Positions 1-9,094 of a stretch of DNA of 64,000 bases are shown here, piece by piece. This stretch comes from Thermoflavifilum sp. (GTDB lineage Bacteria; Bacteroidota; Bacteroidia; Chitinophagales; Chitinophagaceae). The position numbers and the translations under genes are program-made. Below the pieces are notes generated by a model that was not told the DNA's origin, did no database searches, and saw nothing but the letters and a program-made list of their open reading frames with translations. Where the stretch lies: positions 1,798,001 to 1,862,000 of the forward strand of contig NZ_CP063141.1 of NCBI RefSeq assembly GCF_014961315.1, read 5' to 3'. Position 1 is the stretch's first letter. Each line of letters starts with the position of its first letter.

Positions 1-190
1 TCAATCCCGTGCCGCAGGCATCGAGTTCGGTGCAACCCAGTGTTTGGAGAAATTGCAGCCGGGCTTCCTGTAAAATGCTGATCAGTGCATCATGCCCGAG
101 ATGACCTCCATAGTTGATATCCTGTATGCGAACAGGAATTTCCGTTACATAAGGTAGGTTTGCCGGAACATGCAATTTTATTCTGCTCAT
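1..190 (-). CDS. Acyl-CoA thioesterase, hot-dog fold (partial, C-terminus outside window)
   Basis: Starts at the ATG at 188-190 and is still open at base 1, so only about 63 N-terminal residues are visible. The segment RIQDINYGGHLGHDAL followed by an EAR motif fits the start of a 4-hydroxybenzoyl-CoA/FadM-type hot-dog thioesterase, where an Asp-containing loop and a Gly-His pair precede the central helix. The family hydrolyses acyl-CoA thioesters in the cytoplasm. Its ATG overlaps the rdgB stop codon (ATGA), so it is translationally coupled and the last visible gene of a leftward operon. Substrate cannot be inferred. Confidence 0.75.
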   Translation of the reverse strand, partial: MSRIKLHVPANLPYVTEIPVRIQDINYGGHLGHDALISILQEARLQFLQTLGCTELDACGTGL

Positions 191-786
191 GATATAGATG
201 ATTCAGCACTCAGCCGGTTAATGAGCTCATACAACGCCCGGATGGCTTTCGCCCGATGGCTGAATTGATTTTTTTCATCCAGATGCATTTCCGCAAATGT
301 TTGCTGGCTGCCTTCTGGAATGAAAATCGGATCATATCCAAAACCTTCCCGGCCGCGGGGTGTAGCGGTAATATATCCTTTACAGATACCCTGTACCTGA
401 AACAATTTTCCTTTCCAGATCAGTGTAATCACGGTGCGAAATTGAGCTTCACGATGGCTAATTCCCGCCATACGTGCAAGCAGCAGTGCGATGTGCTCGG
501 CATCGCTGACGTTTTCACCCGCAAATCGGGCCGATCGTGCTCCGGGCGCACCCTGCAGCGCCTGAACTTCCAGCCCGCTATCCTCTGCAAAACAATCCTG
601 TTGCAAGGCTTCGTAAATCGTCAGGGCTTTGATCCGGGAATTTTCTTCCAGCGAATCATAAGGTTCAGGTATCGGATCCCTGTAGTCAACATCCTGCAAA
701 CTCAACACCCGAATGGATACCGGCAATAATGAGCGAACCTCCTGTAATTTATGTGGGTTATGTGTGGCAAATATCAGGGTGGGCAT
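187..786 (-). CDS. rdgB: RdgB/HAM1 XTP/dITP pyrophosphatase
   Basis: 199 residues, the usual family length. The N-terminal TLIFATHNPHKLQEV holds the nucleotide-binding Asn and Lys. FAEDSGLEVQAL followed by GAPGARSARFAG is the metal- and base-binding signature, GFGYDPIF is the substrate loop, and SHRAKA near the C-terminus completes the set. The enzyme hydrolyses non-canonical purine triphosphates (XTP, dITP/ITP) to monophosphate and pyrophosphate, keeping them out of nucleic acids. It lies 13 bp after a hypothetical gene and overlaps the thioesterase by 4 bp, so the three genes look co-transcribed. Confidence 0.96.
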   Translation of the reverse strand: MPTLIFATHNPHKLQEVRSLLPVSIRVLSLQDVDYRDPIPEPYDSLEENSRIKALTIYEALQQDCFAEDSGLEVQALQGAPGARSARFAGENVSDAEHIALLLARMAGISHREAQFRTVITLIWKGKLFQVQGICKGYITATPRGREGFGYDPIFIPEGSQQTFAEMHLDEKNQFSHRAKAIRALYELINRLSAESSIS

Positions 787-799
787 ATCATACCATGCG

Positions 800-1303
800 T
801 TAAAAGAAAATGCGTTTCAGGGCCTGCCAGAGTAATTTCTTGCGGGATTTATCTTCATGCAACGCGGCCAGTCCATCTGCATACAACACATGAGCTTGAT
901 CGATTGTAGCGGGTTGGTATGGAGATAGCGTCGATTGACCGAGATCATTTAACATTATTCCAAATAATAGCAACACTGCTGGGTTCCAGGTTTGCTGAAT
1001 TTGCTTCCAGCTCCAGGTAGTGCCCGATTCAACCGATTGAATCATGGTATCCTGCGGGGGATTGAGCTTGCATGATTGAAGAATGTCGTGCAAAAGCTTT
1101 TGCAAAGGAGGCATCTGCTCAATAGCCTGGATCAGCACCACTACATTCCGGGAATGGGTATGCGTTACCGAAGACCCTGTTTGTTCGGCAATGAACAGGG
1201 GCCCAGTAAAAAGCTGTGCCAGAAAATACGCATCCATGCGATCTGGCATGGGGTCATGTATCAAACGTTCCATTGGGTTCCATGAAAAAATCCTAAATTG
1301 CAA
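800..1303 (-). CDS. Hypothetical protein upstream of rdgB
   Basis: 167 residues; I do not recognise a family. No signal peptide is apparent. Segments such as WNPAVLLLFGIMLNDL look amphipathic or buried rather than membrane-spanning. The C-terminus is basic (KSRKKLLWQALKRIFF). A second Met at residue 11 (MERLIHD) could be the true start. It is the first gene of the leftward group, 13 bp before rdgB, and diverges from ilvE only 41 bp away, so both promoters must sit in that short gap. Confidence 0.6.
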   Translation of the reverse strand: MQFRIFSWNPMERLIHDPMPDRMDAYFLAQLFTGPLFIAEQTGSSVTHTHSRNVVVLIQAIEQMPPLQKLLHDILQSCKLNPPQDTMIQSVESGTTWSWKQIQQTWNPAVLLLFGIMLNDLGQSTLSPYQPATIDQAHVLYADGLAALHEDKSRKKLLWQALKRIFF

Positions 1304-1344
1304 AGGTCATAAAAAACGGTATTTAATTTAAACCACATTCAACA

Positions 1345-2418
1345 ATGGAATCAACTTCTGTTTTACATGAATTGAAGATCACACCCGTGACGAGAAGTCG
1401 AGTTAAGGAAGTGGACTTTACCCGACTTGGATTCGGGAAAATTTTCTCCGATCATATGTTGGTTGCTGATTTTGCCGATGGACAATGGCAACAGCCCGAA
1501 ATCGTACCTTTTCAACCCATTTCAATCAGTCCATCTAATGCCACCTTGCATTATGGTCAGGCTATCTTTGAAGGATTGAAAGCCTATCGCACACAACAGG
1601 GAGATGTGGTTATTTTCAGGCCTTATGACAATTTCAAACGCTTTAACCTTTCGGCAGACCGGCTGGATATGCCTGCAGTTCCGGAAGAAATCTTCATTGA
1701 TGGGATGAAGAAATTGGTGGATCTGGATCGTGCATGGGTACCCCAGCAGCCCGATAGTTCGTTATACATTCGGCCCTTCATGATCGCCATGGATGAATAC
1801 ATCGGAGTGCGCTCATCGCTGCGCTATCGTTTCATGATTATTACTTCGCCGGCAGGGGCTTATTACAATAAACCTGTGAAATTATATGTGCAGGATAAAT
1901 ATGTACGGGCATTTCCGGGAGGTACGGGTTATGCAAAGACTGCTGGCAATTATGCTGCTTCCCTGAAACCTACCCGCGAAGTGCAGGAAATGGGCTATGA
2001 TCAAATTTTATGGACTGATGGCATCCACCATCGTTATTTGCAGGAATGTGGTACCATGAATGTATTTGTGATCATTGGCGATACAGCCATCACCCCTGAT
2101 CTCACGGAAGGTACCATTCTGGCGGGCGTTACCCGCAGTAGTGTCATCACGCTGCTGCACGACGAAGGCATACAGGTAGAGGAACGTCCGATTAGCATAG
2201 ATGAGGTGGTTCGTGCACATCAGGAAGGCCAGCTTAAAGAAATATTCGGAACGGGTACAGCTGCCAGCATTAGTTATGTGAATGAGCTCACCTATCGCGA
2301 TCATCACATCATATTTGATATTGCTCAGTGGAAAATTGCTCCAGCCATTCTGCAAAAATTAAACGATATCAAGGTGGGTAAATTACCCGACCGCTATGGT
2401 TGGAATGTGAAGGTTTGA
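1345..2418 (+). CDS. ilvE: Branched-chain amino acid aminotransferase
   Basis: 357 residues, typical of the larger type II (eukaryote-like) BCAT form. ATLHYGQAIFEGLKAYR is the fold-type IV N-terminal signature. The PLP Schiff-base lysine is predicted at about residue 198 in GGTGYAKTAGNY. The LQECGTMNVFVI and ILAGVTRSSV segments match class IV aminotransferase motifs. It transfers the amino group between glutamate and branched-chain 2-oxo acids (last step of Ile/Leu/Val synthesis, first of catabolism). A strong terminator follows at 2490, so it is probably monocistronic. The fused 2-oxo acid dehydrogenase at 35000 could act on its products (inference). Confidence 0.95.
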   Translation: MESTSVLHELKITPVTRSRVKEVDFTRLGFGKIFSDHMLVADFADGQWQQPEIVPFQPISISPSNATLHYGQAIFEGLKAYRTQQGDVVIFRPYDNFKRFNLSADRLDMPAVPEEIFIDGMKKLVDLDRAWVPQQPDSSLYIRPFMIAMDEYIGVRSSLRYRFMIITSPAGAYYNKPVKLYVQDKYVRAFPGGTGYAKTAGNYAASLKPTREVQEMGYDQILWTDGIHHRYLQECGTMNVFVIIGDTAITPDLTEGTILAGVTRSSVITLLHDEGIQVEERPISIDEVVRAHQEGQLKEIFGTGTAASISYVNELTYRDHHIIFDIAQWKIAPAILQKLNDIKVGKLPDRYGWNVKV

Positions 2419-2489
2419 AGCCTGAACGTGCATCAATCCATGGTGAGATGTTTGCCGTCAAGGTGAAGGAAATATGCTGATATAACCAG

Positions 2490-2517
2490 CCCGGCATGGC
2501 CGGGTTTTGTTTATTTT
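2490..2517 (+). terminator. Rho-independent terminator of ilvE
   Basis: Perfect 6-bp GC stem CCCGGC / GCCGGG (2490-2495 and 2499-2504) with an ATG loop, followed by TTTTGTTTATTTT. It closes ilvE. Its T-tract contains the TTTG that serves as the likely -33 element of the rpsL promoter. Confidence 0.85.
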
Positions 2518-2537
2518 GGAAGATAATCATACCTTTG
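2506..2537 (+). promoter_or_regulatory. Bacteroidota-type promoter of rpsL operon
   Basis: TTTG at 2506-2509, a 20-nt spacer, then TACCTTTG at 2530-2537, matching the Bacteroidota -33 TTTG / -7 TAnnTTTG consensus. Transcription should start a few bases downstream, leaving a leader of about 40 nt before rpsL. The bases after the -7 (TTTGCCATCCC) are almost identical to those at the rpsJ promoter. Confidence 0.75.
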
Positions 2538-2581
2538 CCATCCCAAAAAAGATTTTAAACAAGCAACCTTAATTCCGGAAC

Positions 2582-2962
2582 ATGCCAACGATACAGCAAC
2601 TTGTAAGAAAAGGCAGGGAGATTGTTCGAGCCAAATCTAAATCCAGAGCACTGGATGGTTGTCCGCAACGTAGAGGTGTATGCACCCGTGTGTACACAAC
2701 CACACCCAAAAAACCTAACTCTGCGCTGCGCAAGGTCGCAAAGGTGAGGTTGACCAACAAGGTAGAGGTTATTGCATATATCCCCGGTGAGGGACACAAT
2801 CTGCAGGAGCACTCCATTGTGCTGGTGAGGGGTGGTCGTGTAAAAGATTTACCCGGCGTGCGCTACCATATTGTGCGTGGAGCCCTGGATACGGCCGGAG
2901 TAAAAGATCGGAAAAAAGGCCGTTCGAAATATGGCACCAAAAAGGAAAAGGCTAAAAAATAA
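2582..2962 (+). CDS. rpsL: 30S ribosomal protein S12
   Basis: 126 residues. [19 protein letters not shown] and [11 protein letters not shown] are the universal S12 loops that contact the decoding centre; the lysines in them are the classical streptomycin-resistance positions and look wild type. The basic C-terminus ends in lysines. It is the first gene of the str cluster, directly downstream of a strong promoter, with rpsG 31 bp later. Confidence 0.99.
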   Translation: MPTIQQLVRKGREIVRAKSKSRALDGCPQRRGVCTRVYTTTPKKPNSALRKVAKVRLTNKVEVIAYIPGEGHNLQEHSIVLVRGGRVKDLPGVRYHIVRGALDTAGVKDRKKGRSKYGTKKEKAKK

Positions 2963-2993
2963 TTCAACGATAACGTCATAGAAATTTCAATCC

Positions 2994-3461
2994 ATGAGAA
3001 AGCAAGCTGCTAAAAAGCGTCCCTTGCAGCCTGATCCCCGGTTTCAGGACGAAATGGTTACCCGGTTCATCAACAATATTCTTCGCCGGGGTAAAAAAAG
3101 CCTCGCTTCCAAAATTTTTTATCAGGCCATAGACCTGATTACCCAACAAACCGGAGAAGATGGATATGAAGTCTGGAAACGTGCATTGAGTAATGTGATG
3201 CCGGCCATTGAAGTGAGAAGCCGTAGAATTGGTGGTGCTACCTTTCAGATTCCTACGGAAGTAAGGCCGGATCGCAAAATTTCGCTCAGCATGAAGTGGT
3301 TGATCAGTTATGCCAAGGAACGTCATGGGAAGAGCATGGCCGAAAAACTCGCAGCCGAAATTATTGCTGCCAGTAAAGGTGAAGGAGGTGCTTTTAAGAA
3401 AAAAGAAGATACCCATCGTATGGCAGAAGCCAACAAGGCCTTCTCTCATTTCCGGATTTGA
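2994..3461 (+). CDS. rpsG: 30S ribosomal protein S7
   Basis: 155 residues, normal length. The N-terminal RKQAAKKRPLQPDPRF and FINNILRRGKKSLA are typical S7. The protein binds the 3' major domain of 16S rRNA and starts head assembly. The segment AIEVRSRRIGGATFQIP is the conserved beta-ribbon. It lies between rpsL and fusA in the standard str order. Confidence 0.99.
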   Translation: MRKQAAKKRPLQPDPRFQDEMVTRFINNILRRGKKSLASKIFYQAIDLITQQTGEDGYEVWKRALSNVMPAIEVRSRRIGGATFQIPTEVRPDRKISLSMKWLISYAKERHGKSMAEKLAAEIIAASKGEGGAFKKKEDTHRMAEANKAFSHFRI

Positions 3462-3562
3462 TGAATCGATACCCGGCAACAGCACCTACACATGCTGTTT
3501 TGATATAAATAAATTTTTTGCATTCAGCTGTTCTTTATCGTTTTATTTTTAGTGAATTGTTT

Positions 3563-5710
3563 ATGGCAGATTTAACATTTCAACGCAACTTCGGCATTGC
3601 GGCTCATATTGATGCCGGTAAAACCACAACTACCGAACGTATTCTTTATTATACCGGCATGACCCACAAAATCGGTGAGGTGCACGAAGGTGCTGCCATT
3701 ACCGACTGGATGGAGCAGGAGAAAGAACGGGGTATCACGATCACTTCCGCATCGGTGACCTGTTACTGGAAATTTCCCACTGTACAGGGACAGGCCATTC
3801 CAGAAACCAAACAATATAAATTTAATATTATCGATACCCCGGGCCACGTTGATTTTACCGTGGAGGTTGAGCGTTCCATGCGTGTGCTCGATGGATTGGT
3901 AGCTTTGTTTTCGGCTGTGGATGGCGTGGAACCGCAAAGCGAAACCGTATGGCGTCAGGCCAATCGCTATCATGTACCTCGCATTGGTTTTGTGAATAAA
4001 ATGGATCGCGCAGGGGCCGATTTTTTAAATGTGGTACGTCAGGTTCGTGAAATGCTGGGGGCAAAGTCTGTTCCCCTGCAATTGCCCATTGGAGCCGAAG
4101 ATAATTTTAAAGGTATTGTGGATCTGGTGGAAATGAAGGGCATCATCTGGGATGAAGCCACCCTGGGTATGACCTACCAGGAAGTGCCCATACCTGATGA
4201 TATGAAAGAAGAAGTAGAAGAATGGCGTAATCACCTCATCGAAACCGTAGCAGAATATGATGAAAAGTTGATGGAAAAATATTTTGAAGATCCACATTCC
4301 ATCACCAACGATGAAATTTATGCCGTACTCCGCAAAGCTACCATTGATATGAGCATTGTACCCATGCTTTGTGGGAGTGCATTTAAAAATAAGGGCGTGC
4401 AGACCCTGTTAGATGCGGTGGTACGCTATCTGCCAAGTCCTATTGATATTGCTGCTGTAAAAGGTGTGGATCCGCGAACCGGGGAACAGGTTATTCGCAA
4501 AACCGATCCCAAAGAACCTTTTGCCGCACTGGCTTTTAAAATTATGACCGATCCGTTTGTGGGTCGGCTGGCTTATTTCCGTTGTTATTCGGGACATCTC
4601 GATGCCGGGTCCTATGTGTTGAACAACCGTACCGGTCGCAATGAGCGCATCAGCCGAATCCTGCAGATGTTCGCCAACAAGCAAAATCCCATCGACTTTA
4701 TCGAAGCTGGCGATATTGGTGCTGCTGTAGGTTTTAAGGATATTAAAACCGGTGATACCCTGAGTGATCCCGAGCATCCCATTGTACTGGAAAGCATGTT
4801 TATTCCCGAACCGGTGATTGCCGTAGCTATTGAGCCTAAAGCACAGGCCGATGTCGATAAAATGAGTATGGCGCTTGCCAAGTTGATGGAAGAAGACCCT
4901 ACCCTGCGTGTGAAAACCGATGAGGAAACCGGGCAAACCATTTTGCAAGGAATGGGTGAGCTGCATCTGGAAATTATTCTCGATCGTATGCGCAGGGAAT
5001 TTAAGGTAGAAGTGAATCAGGGTGCGCCACAGGTGGCCTATAAAGAAGCATTTACAACCACCGTGCAGCATCGAGAAATCCTGAAAAAGCAAACGGGTGG
5101 TCGCGGTAAATATGCGGATATCGTTTTTGAGCTGGGACCTGCTGATGAAGAATGGCTGAAAAACAATCCAGGACAGCATTTTCAGTTTGTTAATGATATT
5201 TTTGGCGGCGCTATCCCCAAAGAATATATCCCGGCTATTCAAAAAGGTTTTGAATCGGCTATGGAAACAGGTGTGCTGGCAGGCTATCCGGTTGATAATA
5301 TGAAGGTGCGGGTGTATGACGGAAGTTACCATGAAGTGGATTCCGACTCCATGTCGTTTGAACTCTGCGCCCGGAGCGGATTTCGGGAAGCCGGTAAAAA
5401 AGCAAAACCCATTTTGCTGGAACCCATCATGAAGGTGGAAGTGATTACGCCCGACCAGTACATGGGTGATGTAACTGGCGATTTGAACCGACGCAGAGGC
5501 ATTCTCGAAGGCATGGACAGCCGCAATAACGCGCAGGTGATCAAAGCTAAAGTGCCGCTAAGCGAAATGTTTGGTTATGTCACCCAGCTGCGTTCTCTTA
5601 CTTCTGGTCGTGCTACCTCAACCATGGAATTCAGCCATTATGCTCCCGCACCGGCTAATATTGCCGAGGAAGTCATCGCTAAAGCCAAAGGTAAGGTGAG
5701 CGTAGAATAA
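3563..5710 (+). CDS. fusA: Elongation factor G
   Basis: 715 residues from the ATG at 3563. The frame stays open upstream to 3518, but [20 protein letters not shown] is the normal EF-G start. The GTPase motifs are [11 protein letters not shown] (G1), IDTPGHVDF (G3) and NKMDRAGA (G4). Domain IV is recognised by [15 protein letters not shown] and [11 protein letters not shown], and the C-terminal domain by [14 protein letters not shown]. It catalyses ribosomal translocation and, with RRF, recycling. It is followed by a terminator rather than by rpsJ, which is unusual for this cluster. Confidence 0.99.
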   Translation: MADLTFQRNFGIAAHIDAGKTTTTERILYYTGMTHKIGEVHEGAAITDWMEQEKERGITITSASVTCYWKFPTVQGQAIPETKQYKFNIIDTPGHVDFTVEVERSMRVLDGLVALFSAVDGVEPQSETVWRQANRYHVPRIGFVNKMDRAGADFLNVVRQVREMLGAKSVPLQLPIGAEDNFKGIVDLVEMKGIIWDEATLGMTYQEVPIPDDMKEEVEEWRNHLIETVAEYDEKLMEKYFEDPHSITNDEIYAVLRKATIDMSIVPMLCGSAFKNKGVQTLLDAVVRYLPSPIDIAAVKGVDPRTGEQVIRKTDPKEPFAALAFKIMTDPFVGRLAYFRCYSGHLDAGSYVLNNRTGRNERISRILQMFANKQNPIDFIEAGDIGAAVGFKDIKTGDTLSDPEHPIVLESMFIPEPVIAVAIEPKAQADVDKMSMALAKLMEEDPTLRVKTDEETGQTILQGMGELHLEIILDRMRREFKVEVNQGAPQVAYKEAFTTTVQHREILKKQTGGRGKYADIVFELGPADEEWLKNNPGQHFQFVNDIFGGAIPKEYIPAIQKGFESAMETGVLAGYPVDNMKVRVYDGSYHEVDSDSMSFELCARSGFREAGKKAKPILLEPIMKVEVITPDQYMGDVTGDLNRRRGILEGMDSRNNAQVIKAKVPLSEMFGYVTQLRSLTSGRATSTMEFSHYAPAPANIAEEVIAKAKGKVSVE

Positions 5711-5741
5711 TCCTTACATCAAGCTATCTCATAACACATTT

Positions 5742-5767
5742 AAACCCGCCTGATCCAGGCGGGTTTT
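5742..5767 (+). terminator. Rho-independent terminator after fusA
   Basis: AACCCGCCTG / CAGGCGGGTT type hairpin (5743-5764) with a short ATC loop, running into TTTTTT. It separates the str operon transcript from the nos genes. Confidence 0.9.
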
Positions 5768-5784
5768 TTCATTTCTGAAAAAAA

Positions 5785-5822
5785 ATGATAAAAATCATCA
5801 CGCCGTGATGACGTTCGTCATC
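5785..5822 (+). promoter_or_regulatory. Cluster of three overlapping dyads upstream of the nos operon (CRP/FNR-like sites)
   Basis: Three palindromes sit in 38 bp. ATGAT-AAAA-ATCAT (5785-5798) has the TGAT-N4-ATCA core of CRP/FNR-family sites. TCACG-C-CGTGA lies at 5798-5808. GATGACG-TT-CGTCATC lies at 5807-5822. The last dyad is centred at about 5814.5, roughly 40-43 bp upstream of the start predicted from the -7 element at 5844, which is the class II activator position. Known nos operons are controlled by FNR/NnrR/DNR-type regulators; binding here is inferred. Confidence 0.6.
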
Positions 5823-5843
5823 AATCAGCAGCGTGAAGGCTGA

Positions 5844-5851
5844 TAGTTTTG
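5844..5851 (+). promoter_or_regulatory. -7 element of nos operon promoter
   Basis: TAGTTTTG matches TAnnTTTG and lies 27 bp before the cytochrome c start codon. No good TTTG -33 box is present about 20 bp upstream. Dyads occupy the region just upstream instead, which suggests an activator-dependent promoter. Confidence 0.55.
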
Positions 5852-5878
5852 TGATGTTCATTCAAAAACTTCAGGGTT

Positions 5879-6373
5879 ATGAAAAAAAGATTAAATACTC
5901 TTTTATTCCTGATTGCTGCTTTCTGGTTCGTTGGCTGTCATTCCTCTTCCACGAGTGAACAGCAAGCAGCAGCAAGCACCGAAACGCCTTCCGCATCAGC
6001 ATCAACATCTACAGCCAATCCACTTGACGATAAGGGCATTGGTCCGGTGCAATCCGTTCAACTCGGACCTATTCAATCTGAGCTCGCAAAGAAAGGTGAG
6101 GCTATTTTCAACGAAAAATGTACGGCATGTCATCGAATTGAAAGCCGTTATATAGGCCCTGCATTAAAAGGTGTTACTAAACGACTGGCTCCTGAATGGA
6201 TTATGAACATGATTCTCAATCCCGATGTCATGATTCAGCAGGACCCCATTGCCAAACAGCTCGTAAATGAAAGCAATGGTGCTGTAATGGCTAATCTTCA
6301 TCTCAGTGAAGATGATGCACGTGCTTTACTCGAATATCTTCGTTCCATTGACGATAGTTCTTCATCCAGATAA
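5879..6373 (+). CDS. Lipoprotein monohaem cytochrome c (nos operon)
   Basis: 164 residues. A Sec signal with a lipobox ending in FVGC (Cys20) predicts lipid anchoring on the periplasmic side. A low-complexity Ser/Ala/Thr linker follows (about 22-47). The haem motif CTACH is at 81-85, and Met137 in AVMANLHLSEDD is the likely axial ligand, as in class I cytochromes c. It is 6 bp upstream of nosZ and first in the operon, so an electron-donor role to NosZ is the natural inference; clade II nos clusters commonly carry small c-type cytochromes. It resembles the c domain fused to some NosZ proteins but is a separate gene here. Confidence 0.9.
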   Translation: MKKRLNTLLFLIAAFWFVGCHSSSTSEQQAAASTETPSASASTSTANPLDDKGIGPVQSVQLGPIQSELAKKGEAIFNEKCTACHRIESRYIGPALKGVTKRLAPEWIMNMILNPDVMIQQDPIAKQLVNESNGAVMANLHLSEDDARALLEYLRSIDDSSSSR

Positions 6374-6379
6374 AATTTT

Positions 6380-8377
6380 ATGCATATGAAACCGATTATT
6401 TTTTCCAGACCAATGACGCAGGTGATTCCCATGTTAGCGGGAATCATAGCCATGGCAGGTTTGCTGCTTGCTTCATGCCAGGCCCGTCGTTCCTCCGAAG
6501 CTGGTGCCATCAATGCACAGGAGGCAGCACAGCGGGTATATGTGGCCCCGGGTAAATACGATGAGTTTTATGCATTCATGTCGGGCGGATACAGTGGACA
6601 GGTAAGTGTATATGGATTGCCATCTGGCAGGTTATTTAAAATCATCCCGGTTTTTTCACAAAATCCGGAAAACGGATATGGTTACAGTGAAGAAACCAAA
6701 CCCCTGTTGATGACTTCGTATGGATTCATTCCCTGGGATGATGCGCATCATCCGGAATTGTCGCAAACCAATGGCGTTCCCGATGGAAGATGGTTGTTTA
6801 TCAATGCCAACAATACACCACGCGTGGCAAGAATTGATCTGAAGACATTCGAAACCGTGGAAACCATTGAAATTCCCAACAGTGCGGGCAACCACAGTTC
6901 GCCTTTCGTTACTGAAAATACGGAGTATGTGGTAGCCGGAACACGCTTCAGCGTGCCTACACCGCAGCAGGATGTCCCTATCGATTCCTATAAAAAGAAC
7001 TTCAAGGGCGTGCTTTCTTTCATTAAAGTAGAACCATCAGGCGATATGGATCTGGCATTCCAGGTTATCATGCCCGGCTTTGATTATGATCTGGCACATG
7101 CGGGAAAAGGTAAATCGAAAGATTGGGTGTTTTTCACCTGTTATAACTCAGAAGAAGCACATACCCTGCTTGAAGTGAATGCTTCACAGAAAGATAAAGA
7201 TTTTGTGGCAGCCATCAACTGGAAAAAGGCCGAAGCATATATTCAGCAGGGCAAGTATCATCAAATGCCCGGTACCTACTATGACAATCGTTTCGATACC
7301 AGCACACAAACCGCACGTTCATTTGTACATAAGGGCGTAAAAGTATTGATTCCAGCCGAATGCCCGGGTCTGGTATATCTGATTCCCGCACCTAAATCAC
7401 CACATGGCGTGGATGTAGATCCATCCGGAAATTACATTGTGGCCAATGGGAAGCTCAATGCTGATCTTTCCGTATTTAGCTTCGATAAAATGCAACAGGC
7501 CATTCAACAAAAACAATTTGATGGTGAAGTGAATGGAATTCCTGTGTTGAAATTCGATGCCACACTGGCAGGTATTGTGAAGAGTGGAGGATTAGGCCCT
7601 CTGCATACGGAGTTTGATGATAAAGGAAATGCTTATACTACATTTTTTATTTCATCTGAAGTGGTAAAATGGAAATTAGGCACCTGGCAGGTTGAAGATC
7701 GCCAGCCTACTTTTTATTCTCCCGGCCATCTGATGATACCGGGTGGAGATTCTCGCAAACCCTGGGGTAAATATTTAGTGGCATTGAATAAAATTACGAA
7801 AGACAGGTACTTACCCACTGGCCCGGAATTATGTCAGTCTGCCCAGTTGTTTGATATTTCGGGTGATAAAATGAAATTATTACTCGATTTCCCCACGGTG
7901 GGTGAGCCGCATTATGCACAGGCCATTCCGGCCAGTATACTCATGCCTCAATCGGATAAAATATACAGCCTGGCCAACAATCGCAATCCGTATGTAACAA
8001 AAACAGAAAAAGAAGCCAGGGTGGTACGAAACGGGCGTAGAATAGATGTGTATATGACGGAAATACGCAGCCATTTTGTACCGGATAATATTGAAGGCAT
8101 TCATCTGGGCGATACGGTATATTTCCATCTAACCAATCTGGAACAGGACTGGGATGCTGCGCATGGTTTTGCGGTAGAAGGCAATCGCGACAATGCCGAA
8201 TTGTTGTTGATGCCCGGACAAACCAAAACCTTAAAATGGGTTCCGCAACGCGTAGGCGTATTTCCGTTTTATTGCACGGATTTTTGTTCTGCATTGCATC
8301 AGGAAATGCAGGGATATATTCGCGTATCAGCACCTGCCGAACAGGTAGCCCTTTCATGGTCAACGGGTAAAGAATGA
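6380..8377 (+). CDS. nosZ: Nitrous-oxide reductase, clade II (atypical)
   Basis: 665 residues; ATG at 6380, with an alternative at 6386. The signal has a lipobox (LLLASC, about residue 33) and no twin-arginine motif, the Sec-exported clade II form. All seven expected CuZ histidines can be placed: H123 and H124 in DDAHHPE, H172 in AGNHSSP, H342 in SPHGVDVD, H409 in GPLHTEF, H450 in PGHLMIP and H511 in EPHYAQ. The C-terminal cupredoxin domain holds the CuA set: H595, then CTDFCSALHQEM with C632, C636, H640 and M643. It reduces N2O to N2 in the periplasm. No key residue is missing, so the enzyme should be functional. Confidence 0.97.
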   Translation: MHMKPIIFSRPMTQVIPMLAGIIAMAGLLLASCQARRSSEAGAINAQEAAQRVYVAPGKYDEFYAFMSGGYSGQVSVYGLPSGRLFKIIPVFSQNPENGYGYSEETKPLLMTSYGFIPWDDAHHPELSQTNGVPDGRWLFINANNTPRVARIDLKTFETVETIEIPNSAGNHSSPFVTENTEYVVAGTRFSVPTPQQDVPIDSYKKNFKGVLSFIKVEPSGDMDLAFQVIMPGFDYDLAHAGKGKSKDWVFFTCYNSEEAHTLLEVNASQKDKDFVAAINWKKAEAYIQQGKYHQMPGTYYDNRFDTSTQTARSFVHKGVKVLIPAECPGLVYLIPAPKSPHGVDVDPSGNYIVANGKLNADLSVFSFDKMQQAIQQKQFDGEVNGIPVLKFDATLAGIVKSGGLGPLHTEFDDKGNAYTTFFISSEVVKWKLGTWQVEDRQPTFYSPGHLMIPGGDSRKPWGKYLVALNKITKDRYLPTGPELCQSAQLFDISGDKMKLLLDFPTVGEPHYAQAIPASILMPQSDKIYSLANNRNPYVTKTEKEARVVRNGRRIDVYMTEIRSHFVPDNIEGIHLGDTVYFHLTNLEQDWDAAHGFAVEGNRDNAELLLMPGQTKTLKWVPQRVGVFPFYCTDFCSALHQEMQGYIRVSAPAEQVALSWSTGKE

Positions 8378-8405
8378 TCTCATTCATCAATCAAATTTGC
8401 AGATC

Positions 8406-9083
8406 ATGAAAACACTTCGTCATATCATGGCTCCCGGTAAGAAAAGAATAGCCCATGTATTCATGTTGGGTGCTGTGATATCTTCCGTGTTCATCTATTT
8501 CTTCCCGTTGTGGAAGATTACCCTGTATGCGCCTCAATATCCGCAGGGCATCAGAATGTATATCTGGATTCATAAAATCACCGGAGATGATGCCTATACT
8601 TTGCAAAATATCAATATCCTGAATCATTATGTCGGCATGAAAGATATTGATCCACATGCAGTACCGGAATTACATTATTTCCCATACGCATTAGCGGGAA
8701 TCATTTTTTTAGGTATAATGGCCTGGTTGATGAAAAAAAGATGGATGTATCTGGCGTGGGCGTTCGTGTATGCATTATTAAGTGTAATGGCTATTTATGA
8801 TTTCTATCGCTGGGAATATGATTATGGTCATCATCTCGATCCCAAAGCACCCATTAAAGTGCCGGGCATGGCCTATCAACCGCCCTTGATCGGAGTAAAG
8901 CATTTGCTCAACTTTACGGCGATTTCATTACCGGAATGGGCGGCAGGATTCATGCTTGTATCTATCATACTTGGTTTCGCGGCTTTCATTTGTTGCCGAT
9001 CGACATCCGTAAAAGAACAAATCAATCATCATGATTTACTGCCTGCCGATTCATCACAGGCATCTGTTTTGTTGCATCATTAA
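8406..9083 (+). CDS. NosB-like integral membrane protein of the nos cluster
   Basis: 225 residues from the ATG at 8406 (an in-frame TTG at 8397 is less likely). Hydrophobic segments lie at about 20-38, 95-110, 118-136 and 180-200. The first periplasmic loop carries INILNHYVGMKDI, a motif I associate with the membrane protein next to nosZ in clade II clusters (NosB of Wolinella-type operons). The C-terminal tail is His- and Ser-rich. It lies between nosZ and nosL. Its function is not established; a role in electron transfer to NosZ or in maturation is inference. The NosB name rests on position and topology. Confidence 0.6.
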   Translation: MKTLRHIMAPGKKRIAHVFMLGAVISSVFIYFFPLWKITLYAPQYPQGIRMYIWIHKITGDDAYTLQNINILNHYVGMKDIDPHAVPELHYFPYALAGIIFLGIMAWLMKKRWMYLAWAFVYALLSVMAIYDFYRWEYDYGHHLDPKAPIKVPGMAYQPPLIGVKHLLNFTAISLPEWAAGFMLVSIILGFAAFICCRSTSVKEQINHHDLLPADSSQASVLLHH

Positions 9084-9094
9084 AAATTTAATCG

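Noticed and set aside
4409-5332. 307-codon open frame antisense to fusA
   Set aside because: Lies wholly inside a perfectly conserved EF-G gene, with Cys/His/Phe-rich composition typical of antisense shadow frames.
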